From Mycolicibacterium xanthum (GTDB lineage: Bacteria > Actinomycetota > Actinomycetes > Mycobacteriales > Mycobacteriaceae): a stretch of DNA of 38,105 nucleotides. Position 1 is the first letter of the stretch. Every line of letters begins with the position of its first letter. Made by a program: the position numbers and the translations under genes. The notes below the pieces were generated by a model. That model was not told where the DNA came from, ran no database searches, and saw only the letters and a list, made by a program, of their open reading frames with translations. The stretch is from assembly GCF_019710635.1 (NCBI RefSeq), contig NZ_JAIFZS010000064.1:1-38105 (forward strand), in the 5' to 3' direction. Below, piece after piece: positions 7,824 through 15,399 of this stretch.

Positions 7824-8860
7824 AGCGGCACCGCCTCCTTGGCGCCGGCCGCCACCTCGACGGTGTCCTGCCCGGGCGTCGGCAGCTGCAGGTGTGCCGG
7901 GACCTCGATGTCGTAGAGCGTTGCGGCGTTCAGCCCCAGGATCTTTTGCTTCTGCTCGACCGTGATCGGGGCGTACTCGGTCATGTCCTCGGGGATCTGG
8001 AAGTCCACGAACTTCTCGATCAGCCAGCGCGGCGTCCACAGCGCGTAGTCGCTGGCGAACAGGATCTTGTCCTCGCCGATCCAGTACAGCAGCTCGCCGA
8101 TGACCTGCGCGAAGTACCGGGGCCTGGTGTGGATGAACGGAATCGCCACGGCCAGGCCGCCGTAGACGTTGGACTCCTGGGTGGCGATCCAGCAGAAGTC
8201 CTCCAGCCGGGGCAGCCCGCAGTGCTCGACGATGAAGTTCAACTCCAGGTAGTCGGTGGCCACCTTGTCGATGTCGGCGACGTCGAACGCGTCACGGTCC
8301 AGCGGGCGGATGGTCGGTCCTTTGTGCACGTGGATGTTGCGGATGCCCAGCGCGATGCACTCTTCGAGGTAGCGCCGCGACCAGTGGTCGTCGAGCTTGT
8401 ACCCCCGCGAGTCGCCGTGCCATTCGGCGGTGTAGAGCTTGACGCCCTGCAGGTTCATCCGCTCCGCATCGCAGCGCAGCTGCTCGAGGCCGGACTCCCC
8501 GTTGCGCGGGTCGTAGGCGTGGTTGTAGGTCAGCTTGTCGGGGTGCCGTTGCGCCAGCCCGAACGCCTCCTCGGTCTGGCCGAAGTCGTTGACGTAGAAA
8601 TCGGAGAGCAGCGTGGCCTGGAAGATGGCGTGGTCCACATAGCCGTCGGCGAACAGGTCGCGCATCAGCCGCTCACCGCCGTAGTAGGTGTAGGTGTCGT
8701 AGTCCCACACCTCCTCTTCCGGGCTGAGGTTGCGGTGGTAGTCGTAGAAGCAGTCGATGAACTGCTTGCCGTGCACGTTCTTCAGGTTGGACTGCCGGCC
8801 GTCCCAGATGTGCACGTGCCCGTCGACGATGAAGTAGGAGTTCCCGTCCTTGCTGTACAT
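7820..8860 (-). CDS. Amidohydrolase-2 family metal-dependent hydrolase
   Basis: A 346-residue TIM-barrel hydrolase. Metal-site motifs appear in order: HVH in IVDGHVHIWDG near residue 15, NIHVHKGP, FIVEHCGLPRLEDF, and the late Asp in LFASDYALWTPRW. The family hydrolyses or decarboxylates small cyclic or carboxylated substrates, so the reaction here cannot be read from sequence. A homologous gene sits directly after mimD in M. smegmatis, so it belongs to the core operon. The ATG has a GAGGG site 7 bases upstream and is 21 bases from the mimD stop. Its stop overlaps the DUF59 start. Confidence 0.9.
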   Translation of the reverse strand: MYSKDGNSYFIVDGHVHIWDGRQSNLKNVHGKQFIDCFYDYHRNLSPEEEVWDYDTYTYYGGERLMRDLFADGYVDHAIFQATLLSDFYVNDFGQTEEAFGLAQRHPDKLTYNHAYDPRNGESGLEQLRCDAERMNLQGVKLYTAEWHGDSRGYKLDDHWSRRYLEECIALGIRNIHVHKGPTIRPLDRDAFDVADIDKVATDYLELNFIVEHCGLPRLEDFCWIATQESNVYGGLAVAIPFIHTRPRYFAQVIGELLYWIGEDKILFASDYALWTPRWLIEKFVDFQIPEDMTEYAPITVEQKQKILGLNAATLYDIEVPAHLQLPTPGQDTVEVAAGAKEAVPL

Positions 8861-8881
8861 CGAAAATCCCTCTCTTCTCGG

Positions 8882-9223
8882 TTACTTGGCGGTGAGGTCG
8901 AAGCCGATGTACTCGGCGGCGTCCTCGGGACTGGCGAACAGCATGGTCTTGTCATCCAGGTGCACCATGCGCCCGTAGTGCGTGGAGCTGATCTCCTCGA
9001 AGATCGAGCCGTCGAACTCCTCACCGAGCGCCTCGGTGAGCTCGTCGTAGTCGAAGTTGAGCAGCCGCTCGCCGTCGACCCGGATCATCGACGGGTACTC
9101 GGTGAGCTCCACGCCCTCCTTGGCGCCCATCACGTCGGCGACCACGCGCCCGATCGGGGTGTTCATCAGCGTCACTCCGCATTTGTTGGAGAACTCGGTG
9201 GCGGATCCGAATTGCATGCTCAC
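8882..9223 (-). CDS. mimD: Monooxygenase coupling (effector) protein
   Basis: A 113-residue protein of the MmoB/DmpM coupling-protein family: short, no cofactor motif, with the typical core NKCGVTLMNTPIGRVVADVMG and YPSMIRVDGERLLNFDYDEL. It binds the hydroxylase and controls substrate access to the diiron site. The most likely start is the GTG at 9223, which overlaps the mimC stop as GTGA; an ATG two codons later is the alternative. The gene follows mimC and precedes the amidohydrolase, matching the published mimABCD order. Confidence 0.9.
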   Translation of the reverse strand: MSMQFGSATEFSNKCGVTLMNTPIGRVVADVMGAKEGVELTEYPSMIRVDGERLLNFDYDELTEALGEEFDGSIFEEISSTHYGRMVHLDDKTMLFASPEDAAEYIGFDLTAK

Positions 9224-10320
9224 TTGGCCAACTCCTCGGGGGTTTCGAGCTCGATCGCATCGAGCAGGGATGTGAACTTCTCCTCGGCGGCACCGAGGCT
9301 GGACGCGAAGGTGACGGACTTCTCGGCCGGCTGGGACCACAACGGTTGTAGTGCACGCGCCGCCTCCAGCGACCGCGGTACCCAGGTGGCCAGCCACTGC
9401 GAGAACAGCTGCTTGTTCGACTCGCCGAACTGTTCGTCACGGGTCAACAGCCGAAACAGGTTTCGGGTGTAGGCCAGGTCGCGGTCGTAGTCGTGCTCGC
9501 CGGTGCCCACGATCGTCGGGGTGATGTAGTCGCCGTTGCGGGCCGCGATCTGCATCACCAGCTCGCTGCGGAACAGGCTGCCGACCAGCTGCTCGAAGAC
9601 GATGTTGGTGGCGAACAGCAGCTCGCACCAGTCCCCGACCGCGGTCAGCTGCTCGACCACCTTGCGGGTGGGCTGCCACTCCGGGGCGGACTGCCAGACC
9701 TCCTTGTGCGCCGCACCGTCGAATCCCTCGGCCTCCTCGGCGAGGTCGAGGTTGAACAGCGCCAGGTCCTGGGCGAAGCGCAGCTTGTGCGCGGCATTGA
9801 CCGCGACGGCGGTGTTGATCATGTTCGTCGGGCCGGAACGCTGGATGGAGGTGAACACGTGCAGGGCCATGCCGTTCTCGGCGTGCATCCAGGCGCCCAT
9901 GTTGCGCTCCAGGAACTTCAGCCACGCCGCGTTCCAGCCGTCGTAGACGCGGGCCCGTTTGGCGTTCTGCAGGCACAGGTCCACCTGGCGGACCACCGCG
10001 GAGTTGTTGCGGTAGATGGTCTGGTCCCACTCCTCGTTGGGGTCCAGGAAGGCGTGCCAGTTCGATGATTTGGCCACCGTCCAGTCCTGCGGGTAGCCGC
10101 CGGGGCCGTCGCCGAAGCCGTAGATCCATCCCTGCGTGAGGTGCCGCTCCGGATCGGGCTGCACGTCGACGGTGACGTCCTCGTACATCGTCGAGCGCAG
10201 CTTGGCCGGCTTGTAGTAGGTGAACTTGCGGCTCTTGGAGCTGGGGAACTCCAGCGCGCCCGCCTCCGAGTCGGTGAATTCGATCTTGGGGAAGCTGCGT
10301 TGCTTTGCAGGTGCGGACAT
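9220..10320 (-). CDS. mimC: Propane/acetone monooxygenase hydroxylase, small (beta) subunit
   Basis: A 366-residue protein with the ferritin-like helical fold of the non-catalytic beta subunit of soluble diiron monooxygenases. Recognisable parts are YEDVTVDVQPDPERHLTQGW near the N-terminus and the helix around NAAHKLRFAQDLALFNLDL. It lacks the paired ExxH iron ligands seen in MimA, as expected for a structural subunit. It pairs with MimA in the (alpha-beta)2 hydroxylase. The ATG has AGGAAA upstream. Between mimB and mimC lies a perfect 17-bp tandem duplication. The stop overlaps the mimD start. Confidence 0.92.
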   Translation of the reverse strand: MSAPAKQRSFPKIEFTDSEAGALEFPSSKSRKFTYYKPAKLRSTMYEDVTVDVQPDPERHLTQGWIYGFGDGPGGYPQDWTVAKSSNWHAFLDPNEEWDQTIYRNNSAVVRQVDLCLQNAKRARVYDGWNAAWLKFLERNMGAWMHAENGMALHVFTSIQRSGPTNMINTAVAVNAAHKLRFAQDLALFNLDLAEEAEGFDGAAHKEVWQSAPEWQPTRKVVEQLTAVGDWCELLFATNIVFEQLVGSLFRSELVMQIAARNGDYITPTIVGTGEHDYDRDLAYTRNLFRLLTRDEQFGESNKQLFSQWLATWVPRSLEAARALQPLWSQPAEKSVTFASSLGAAEEKFTSLLDAIELETPEELAK

Positions 10321-10333
10321 TGCGTGATTTCCT

Positions 10334-10367
10334 TTCGGGTTCTACTGGGCTTCGGGTTCTACTGGGC
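10334..10367 (-). repeat. Two perfect 17-bp tandem repeats between mimB and mimC
   Basis: TTCGGGTTCTACTGGGC is present twice without a gap (10334-10350 and 10351-10367). The pair lies in the short non-coding gap after the mimB stop and ends just before the ribosome binding site of mimC. Confidence 0.9.
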
Positions 10368-10381
10368 TGTAGATGTTTTGG

Positions 10382-11425
10382 TCAGTCGAAGAGGGGGCTG
10401 GTGAACTTGTCGTAGAAGACCTGGTCCTTGGGCACCGACTGGGTGTCGAGCAGTTCCAGGGCGGCGTCGACCATCGGCGGCGGCCCGCACAGATACACCT
10501 CGGTCCTGGCGATGTCGGTCTCGTGCCGGGCGAGCACGTCGGTCACGTTGCCCGCTTCGACGGTGACCGTGTCCGGCAGCGCGCCGTCCATCGACTCCGA
10601 CAGGCACGCCACGAACCTGAAATCCTGCAGCGAGGAGCCGACTTCGGCGATCTCGTCGAGGTAGAACAGGTCCGCGGCGGTGCGGGCGCCGTAGTAGAAG
10701 CGGACCGGGCGCGGGCTGGCCGTTTCGCTCATGTGCCGCAGGATCGACAGGATCGGCGCCATGCCTGCACCACCGGCCGCGCACACCACCGGCAGGATGT
10801 GGCCGTCCTTGAGGGTCGAGGTGCCGTACGGCCCGGACAGCGCAAGCTCGTCGCCGGCGGTGATGCCGTCGTCGAGCAGCCCGGAGAACCTGCCGCCCGG
10901 GTACTTCTTGATCAGGAACTCGATCGTGGCGGGCGTCGCCGGTGTGGTCGCCATCGAGAACGAGCGGTGCTCGTCGCTGCCGGGGATGTGGATGTCGGCG
11001 TACTGGCCCGGCTTGAAGGTGAACCCCGCCGGTTCCACCGCTTCCAGCCGCAGCGACACGATGTCGCGGGTGACCGGCTCGACGGCGCTCACCCGGGTCC
11101 GGACGTCCTGGATCGGCACCCCGGACAGCAGCTCGTCCTCGTCGAAGTTGAGCAGTTCGATCGTGCAGTCGCTGTAGGCGTGCGATCGGCACAGCAGCAC
11201 GAAGCCCTCCTCGACCTCACTGTCGTTGCAGGCGAACGTCGAGTAGTTGTCCATCTGGATGTCGCCGTCGAGGACGTAGGACTTGCATGCCGAGCAGCGC
11301 CCTTCGCGGCACCCGTGCATGAGGTGGATGCCCTGCCGGAAGGCGGCGTCGAGGATGTTCTCCTCCTCGCCGACCTCCATCTCGATGTCGACGGGCTCGA
11401 AGTTGATGCGGTGCGTGTCGGCCAC
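10382..11425 (-). CDS. mimB: Monooxygenase reductase (2Fe-2S/FAD/NADH)
   Basis: A 347-residue electron-transfer protein. The N-terminal plant-type ferredoxin domain has ligands C39, C44, C47 and C79 (GCREGRCSACKSY ... LLCRSH). The flavin domain has RSFSMATT (R154-S157). The NAD-binding domain has AGGAGMAPILSILRH and CGPPPMVDAAL. It passes electrons from NADH through FAD and the 2Fe-2S cluster to the MimA diiron centre. The start is a GTG at 11425, fixed by AGGAGG five bases upstream. A perfect 17-bp inverted repeat lies between mimA and this gene. Confidence 0.95.
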   Translation of the reverse strand: MADTHRINFEPVDIEMEVGEEENILDAAFRQGIHLMHGCREGRCSACKSYVLDGDIQMDNYSTFACNDSEVEEGFVLLCRSHAYSDCTIELLNFDEDELLSGVPIQDVRTRVSAVEPVTRDIVSLRLEAVEPAGFTFKPGQYADIHIPGSDEHRSFSMATTPATPATIEFLIKKYPGGRFSGLLDDGITAGDELALSGPYGTSTLKDGHILPVVCAAGGAGMAPILSILRHMSETASPRPVRFYYGARTAADLFYLDEIAEVGSSLQDFRFVACLSESMDGALPDTVTVEAGNVTDVLARHETDIARTEVYLCGPPPMVDAALELLDTQSVPKDQVFYDKFTSPLFD

Positions 11426-11456
11426 GGGGTCCTCCTGCGTTGTGGTCGGTGGGTTG

Positions 11457-11509
11457 CCGGTGGGTGGCGCCGTCTGGGGGAGGGAGAGAGTCACGGCGCC
11501 ACCCACCGG
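11457..11509 (-). other. Perfect 17-bp inverted repeat between mimA and mimB
   Basis: CCGGTGGGTGGCGCCGT (11457-11473) is the exact reverse complement of 11493-11509, around a 19-base loop that is pyrimidine-rich in the mRNA sense. It begins 8 bases after the mimA stop and ends 31 bases before the mimB GTG. In RNA it would be a very stable hairpin: a partial terminator, a 3' stabiliser of mimA mRNA, or a processing site that raises MimA relative to the reductase. Confidence 0.9.
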
Positions 11510-11516
11510 GTGGACG

Positions 11517-13148
11517 TCAGGCGGGCACTGCGCCGCGCCGATACGCGGCCACGTGCGCTTCGCGCTCCTCGTCGCTCATCTCGTTGAGCAGCACGTTCGG
11601 ACTGTTGAACGTGTTGCCACGGACGTCGTCGAGCGTCCACAACTTCGCCGGGTCGTCCAGATCCAGATGGGGCTGGCCGATCAGGGTCTTGCCGTCATCG
11701 CGGAGGTAGCCCAATTCGCTGACGATGTCGGCCAGATCCTTGCCGTGGTGCAGGGTCTCCCACTCCCGGAAGCCTGTCAGCCGGCCCATGTTCGGCGTCG
11801 GCCGGCCCTCGTACTCGCCGCGGAACGCGACCGCGTCGGTCCAGTGGCAGGTCTCCGAGCAGTAGGTCCGCCACTGGCCGTCGACCTTGTCGACCACCAT
11901 GTCCTCGCGGATCAGCGCGGGCACCATGCAGGTCCAGCACCGGTGCGGGTACTGGTAGCCGACCTCTTCGAACGCGATCGGCTTGTTTCGGCCGGGGTAG
12001 GCCAGCCGGTTGTAGTCCTCCCACCAGCGACCGAACTTGTTGTACCAGCCGGGGTACTTCTCCTCGAACCACTCGAAGTCCTTGTCCGTCATGGCGTCGA
12101 TGCGCCAGTAGTTGACCGGCCAGCCGGTGGCGAAGAACCGGGCGACCTCGTGCACGTAGTGCTTGTCGACGATGCGCTTCCACGCCTCCTCGACCAGGTC
12201 GTGCGGGATGGTCAGGCCGTATTTCTCCAGCGGCAGCAGGTAGCTGCGGTAGTAGTCGTCGTAGATCCAGCGCCGCCACATCTCCGCGTAGCTCTCCCGG
12301 TCCTTGCGCCGGTCCTTGGTGCCGTACTCGATGAAGGTGCCGATCGCGGCGTCGACCACGCAGTGGTTGTTCCACCACGCGTAGCGCAGGTCGCGCTCGA
12401 GCAGCGGCCGGTTGCGTTCGTCGGCCAGCGCCATCAGCAGGATCGAGTAGCCGTTGGAGATGTGCCGCGACTCGTCGGACTGCACCGAGTGGAACACCGT
12501 CGGCAGCAGATAGTCGCCGTTGGCCGCGGCCTCGTCGGGCATCGCCACGAAAAGGGTGTTGGTGAAGGCGGTTTCGGCCACCACCGTGAGGTAGATGTTC
12601 GCCGCGGTGATCGCGTCACCGGTGATGAAGCCCTCGCCGAACTGCCGGCCGATGGTGCCGGCGTAGTTGTTGGCGAACGCCTTCTCGGTGATGTCGAATC
12701 CGGCCGGGTCGATGTAGTTGTTCATGTAGAGCTTTTTGAGGTTCATCTGGATCGTCGAGTGCCGCACCTCGTCGATCATCTGGACGGCCAGCCCGTTGTG
12801 GATCTCCGGGTTGGGCACCGCGTCGATGGCCATCGGCATCGCGCGGGCGGCCGAGATCTCCGGGAACGGGATGATCGACAGGAACAGCTTCTGCCATTCC
12901 AGCCAGCGCTGCTGCACCTGGCGGAACATGTTTCCGCGGATCGCGCCGTCCATGGCGCCGTAGACGCGGTTGTCCTTCTCCTCCTCCATCGGGAAGTAGG
13001 ACCGCATGATCTGCTTCAGCGGATCCTTCTTCGGGGCCTTCTCGAAGGTGTAGTCGGTCCCGAACCGGGTCGCCGGGGTGGCGAAGGTGGGTTCCCAGGA
13101 CAGTTCGGTGATCTTCGCGTGGGCCTTGGTCAGGCTTTGCCTACTCAA
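11517..13148 (-). CDS. mimA: Propane/acetone monooxygenase hydroxylase, large (alpha) subunit
   Basis: A 543-residue catalytic subunit of a soluble diiron monooxygenase. Iron ligands are visible as E97 (FPEISAAR), E127-H130 (IDEVRH), E192 (VAETAF) and E226-H229 (SDESRH): the classical four Glu and two His. Two Cys pairs (CWTC and CSETC) lie near residues 430-465. The sequence closely follows M. smegmatis MimA from memory. The start is a TTG at 13148 with AGGAGG six bases upstream; no in-frame ATG fits. It is the first gene of the operon, reading away from mimR across a regulatory region with two palindromes. It hydroxylates propane, acetone and some phenols in characterised homologues. Confidence 0.96.
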   Translation of the reverse strand: MSRQSLTKAHAKITELSWEPTFATPATRFGTDYTFEKAPKKDPLKQIMRSYFPMEEEKDNRVYGAMDGAIRGNMFRQVQQRWLEWQKLFLSIIPFPEISAARAMPMAIDAVPNPEIHNGLAVQMIDEVRHSTIQMNLKKLYMNNYIDPAGFDITEKAFANNYAGTIGRQFGEGFITGDAITAANIYLTVVAETAFTNTLFVAMPDEAAANGDYLLPTVFHSVQSDESRHISNGYSILLMALADERNRPLLERDLRYAWWNNHCVVDAAIGTFIEYGTKDRRKDRESYAEMWRRWIYDDYYRSYLLPLEKYGLTIPHDLVEEAWKRIVDKHYVHEVARFFATGWPVNYWRIDAMTDKDFEWFEEKYPGWYNKFGRWWEDYNRLAYPGRNKPIAFEEVGYQYPHRCWTCMVPALIREDMVVDKVDGQWRTYCSETCHWTDAVAFRGEYEGRPTPNMGRLTGFREWETLHHGKDLADIVSELGYLRDDGKTLIGQPHLDLDDPAKLWTLDDVRGNTFNSPNVLLNEMSDEEREAHVAAYRRGAVPA

Positions 13149-13233
13149 AGTGCGCCTCCTGTGTGCGGGCCGGCCGGGTGCCGGCTGGCGGACGATGCAG
13201 GAGGAATGCAACCGTGTGACCTAGGTCTCCGAC

Positions 13234-13248
13234 GTCTCACTCTGAGAC
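13234..13248. promoter_or_regulatory. GTCTCA-N3-TGAGAC palindrome, mimA-proximal
   Basis: Perfect inverted repeat of six bases around CTC, 86 bases upstream of the mimA TTG in the divergent mimA-mimR region. It is a likely MimR binding site: MimR has a Fis-type HTH, and this is one of two identical half-site pairs in the region. Confidence 0.75.
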
Positions 13249-13291
13249 TGGGGTCACAATGGTCACAGCGGCCGGGCCGGCCGCCGAATTC

Positions 13292-13306
13292 GTCTCATTT
13301 TGAGAC
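13292..13306. promoter_or_regulatory. GTCTCA-N3-TGAGAC palindrome, mimR-proximal
   Basis: Second perfect copy of the same palindrome, around TTT, centred 58 bp from the first and 63 bases upstream of the mimR ATG. It could serve mimA activation, mimR autoregulation, or both. Confidence 0.75.
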
Positions 13307-13369
13307 AGCTGCAGTGACGGGCGTGCCTACACTGCAGCTAGAGCGAGTCTGGACTGAGGTAGCGCCACT

Positions 13370-15130
13370 ATGGCTGGACAATCCGACAGCGCAGTGAACT
13401 TGCGGCGGGCCCGCGAGCGGTTCCTGAGCGCGGGTGCGCTGGACAGCGGAATCGTCGCGCCCAGCGTGCTGAATTCGTGGCAGCGCTCTCGCGCCCTGCA
13501 GGTTCATCCCGACCGGGTCGATTTGCCGTATGTGCGCGATCCCGACACCGACACGCCGCTGGTGCACGCGGCGGCACCGGTGCTGCAGCGCATCGCCGAC
13601 GACCTCGCCGCACAGGCGGTCAGCGTCGTTCTCACGTCGGCCGACGGTGTCGTGCTCGAGCGGATCGCCGCCGACCCGGCACTGCTGCGCGCCCTGGACG
13701 ATGTCCGATTGGCCCGGGGGTACAGCTACGCCGAGGCCTTCACCGGCACCAACGGCATCGGCACCACGCTGGAGACGGCCCAGCCCACGTTCATCCAGGG
13801 TGACGAGCATTACGTGGAGACGCTGGGCAGGTTGTCCTGCGCCGGGGCGCCGATCCGCGACCCGATGACCGGCCGGATGGTCGGCGTGGTCGATCTGACC
13901 TGCTGGGTCCACCACAGCGACCCGCTGCTGTTCGTGCTGGCCAAGGCGGCCGGCAACCAGATCGAGGACCGCATCAGCGCGCTGAAGAACCAGAGTGAGG
14001 CCGCCCTGCTGGAGGCCTACCTCAAGCACACCCGCCGCTATCCGGGCGGGGTGCTGGCGATCGGCGGGGACGTCGTACTGATGAACCCCTACCTGCGTCA
14101 GACGCTGGACGCCGCCGATCAGAAGTCGTTGCTGGACCATGCCGCCGATCTGGCCCGCGCCCGGACGGCGAAGACCGCGGTCGCCGTGCTGCCCAGCGGC
14201 AACACCGCCAGGATCTCCGCCGCCGAGCAGGTCCAGGCGCGCGGCCGCACCACCAACGTCGTGCTGCACGTGCACATGCGGCCGTCGTCCGTGCGCGCGG
14301 CCGCACCGGAGACGCATCGCGCGATACCGCAGCTCGCCGGGCGCAGCAGCAGCTGGCGACGCAGCTGCCAGCAGGTGGAGCGCTGCTACCGCGACCGGGA
14401 CTGGGTGGTGATCGAAGGCGAGATCGGAACCGGACGCACCAGACTTGCCCACGCAGTGGCCCAACACGTCAGCCCGGAACGCACCATCCGGGTCTTCGAC
14501 ATCGAATCATTCGACACCGCTGAGGTTTTCGTCGCCGAGCTGGATGCCGAGATCGACGGTGACGACTTCGCGGTGGTGATCGCCGACATCGACGAGCTGC
14601 CCGACGACGTGCTGGAACCGTTGGGGCTGGTCCTGCAGGGGTGCGCGGGCCGCGGCTGGGTCGCGGCGACGATCGCCAAGGGCACCCGCTCCCCGCTGGT
14701 CGACATGCTGATCCTGCCGTTCTTCACCCACACCGTCACGGTGCCGGCGCTGCGGCACCGCATCGAGGACCTCGACGAGCTGGTGCCCCAACTGCTGCGC
14801 GAACTGACCCGCAACGCCGATGTGTCCCTGGCGCCGGAGGCGATGCGCCAGCTGGCCAAACTGCCGTGGCCCGGCAACGTCGCGCAACTGCGCAAGGTGC
14901 TGGCCGAGGCGGTGGCCCTGCAGCGCTCCGGCAGGATCGGGCTGGACAAGCTGCCGGCCGAGTGCCGATCGCTGGCCCGCCGCAAGCTGACCCGGTTGGA
15001 ATCCCTCGAGCGCGACGCCATCGTCCGCAGCCTGCTGGAGAACGGCGGAAACAAGGCCGACGCGGCCGAGGCGCTGGGGATGTCGCGCGCGACCATCTAC
15101 CGCAAGATCAAGGAGTTCGGGATCGCGTAG
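13370..15130 (+). CDS. mimR: MimR, GAF/Fis-type transcriptional activator of the mim operon
   Basis: A 586-residue AcoR/NtrC-like regulator, divergent from mimA. The N-terminal region (about 40-210) is a GAF-type sensor with the typical ARGYSYAEAFTGTNGIGTTLE and GVVDLTCWVHHSDPLL. The central AAA-like domain is degenerate: GEIGTGRTR near residue 350 replaces GESGTGKE, and no GAFTGA loop is visible. This fits mycobacteria having no sigma-54, so it cannot activate in the classical way. The last ~45 residues form a Fis HTH (NKADAAEALGMSRATIYRKI). Its M. smegmatis homologue activates mimABCD. Likely operators are the two 15-bp palindromes upstream, plus a third related site at 15345. Confidence 0.94.
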   Translation: MAGQSDSAVNLRRARERFLSAGALDSGIVAPSVLNSWQRSRALQVHPDRVDLPYVRDPDTDTPLVHAAAPVLQRIADDLAAQAVSVVLTSADGVVLERIAADPALLRALDDVRLARGYSYAEAFTGTNGIGTTLETAQPTFIQGDEHYVETLGRLSCAGAPIRDPMTGRMVGVVDLTCWVHHSDPLLFVLAKAAGNQIEDRISALKNQSEAALLEAYLKHTRRYPGGVLAIGGDVVLMNPYLRQTLDAADQKSLLDHAADLARARTAKTAVAVLPSGNTARISAAEQVQARGRTTNVVLHVHMRPSSVRAAAPETHRAIPQLAGRSSSWRRSCQQVERCYRDRDWVVIEGEIGTGRTRLAHAVAQHVSPERTIRVFDIESFDTAEVFVAELDAEIDGDDFAVVIADIDELPDDVLEPLGLVLQGCAGRGWVAATIAKGTRSPLVDMLILPFFTHTVTVPALRHRIEDLDELVPQLLRELTRNADVSLAPEAMRQLAKLPWPGNVAQLRKVLAEAVALQRSGRIGLDKLPAECRSLARRKLTRLESLERDAIVRSLLENGGNKADAAEALGMSRATIYRKIKEFGIA

Positions 15131-15151
15131 CGTCCCCGGTTCGCGGCGGGA

Positions 15152-15259
15152 CTACAGTTCCCGGTCGCGCAGCTGCGCCCACCGCTCGAGGTGGTTCTGC
15201 ACCACCGGGAGCAGCCACGCGGTGATCACTGCGCTCGATGCCATCGCCACCCACAACAT
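15152..15259 (-). CDS. Putative 35-residue single-helix membrane microprotein
   Basis: A small open frame, ATG at 15259 to TAG at 15152-15154. GGAGG stands 7 bases before the ATG. The N-terminal half is hydrophobic (MLWVAMASSAVITAWLLPVV), followed by a charged, amphipathic end (HLERWAQLRDREL), i.e. one transmembrane helix with a cytoplasmic-type tail. It lies between mimR and the E1 gene, on the minus strand. A palindrome of the MimR type (15345-15359) lies 86 bases upstream of its start, the same spacing as the mimA operator. I do not recognise a family. It may be part of the MimR regulon. Confidence 0.5.
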   Translation of the reverse strand: MLWVAMASSAVITAWLLPVVQNHLERWAQLRDREL

Positions 15260-15344
15260 CTCTGGGCCTCCAACTGTCAACTCTCACTGCGCCATTGCGG
15301 CTGTTCGATATCTAGGAGGTTAGGTAGCAGCGATGGCGGCGGTC

Positions 15345-15359
15345 ATCTCAATATGAGAT
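15345..15359. promoter_or_regulatory. ATCTCA-N3-TGAGAT palindrome (MimR-like site 3)
   Basis: Perfect inverted repeat with the same architecture and core (TCTCA-N3-TGAGA) as the two mim operators. It is 86 bases upstream of the microprotein start and downstream of mimR. Confidence 0.6.
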
Positions 15360-15399
15360 CGCGGCGACGTCGCCGGCCGGGCCGGCCCGGCCGGATCGG

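Noticed and set aside
13215..13267. CRP-like site from TGTGACC (13215) and GGTCACA (13252, 13261)
   Set aside because: The half-sites are far too distant for TGTGA-N6-TCACA; GGTCACA is only a 9-bp-spaced direct repeat of unclear meaning.
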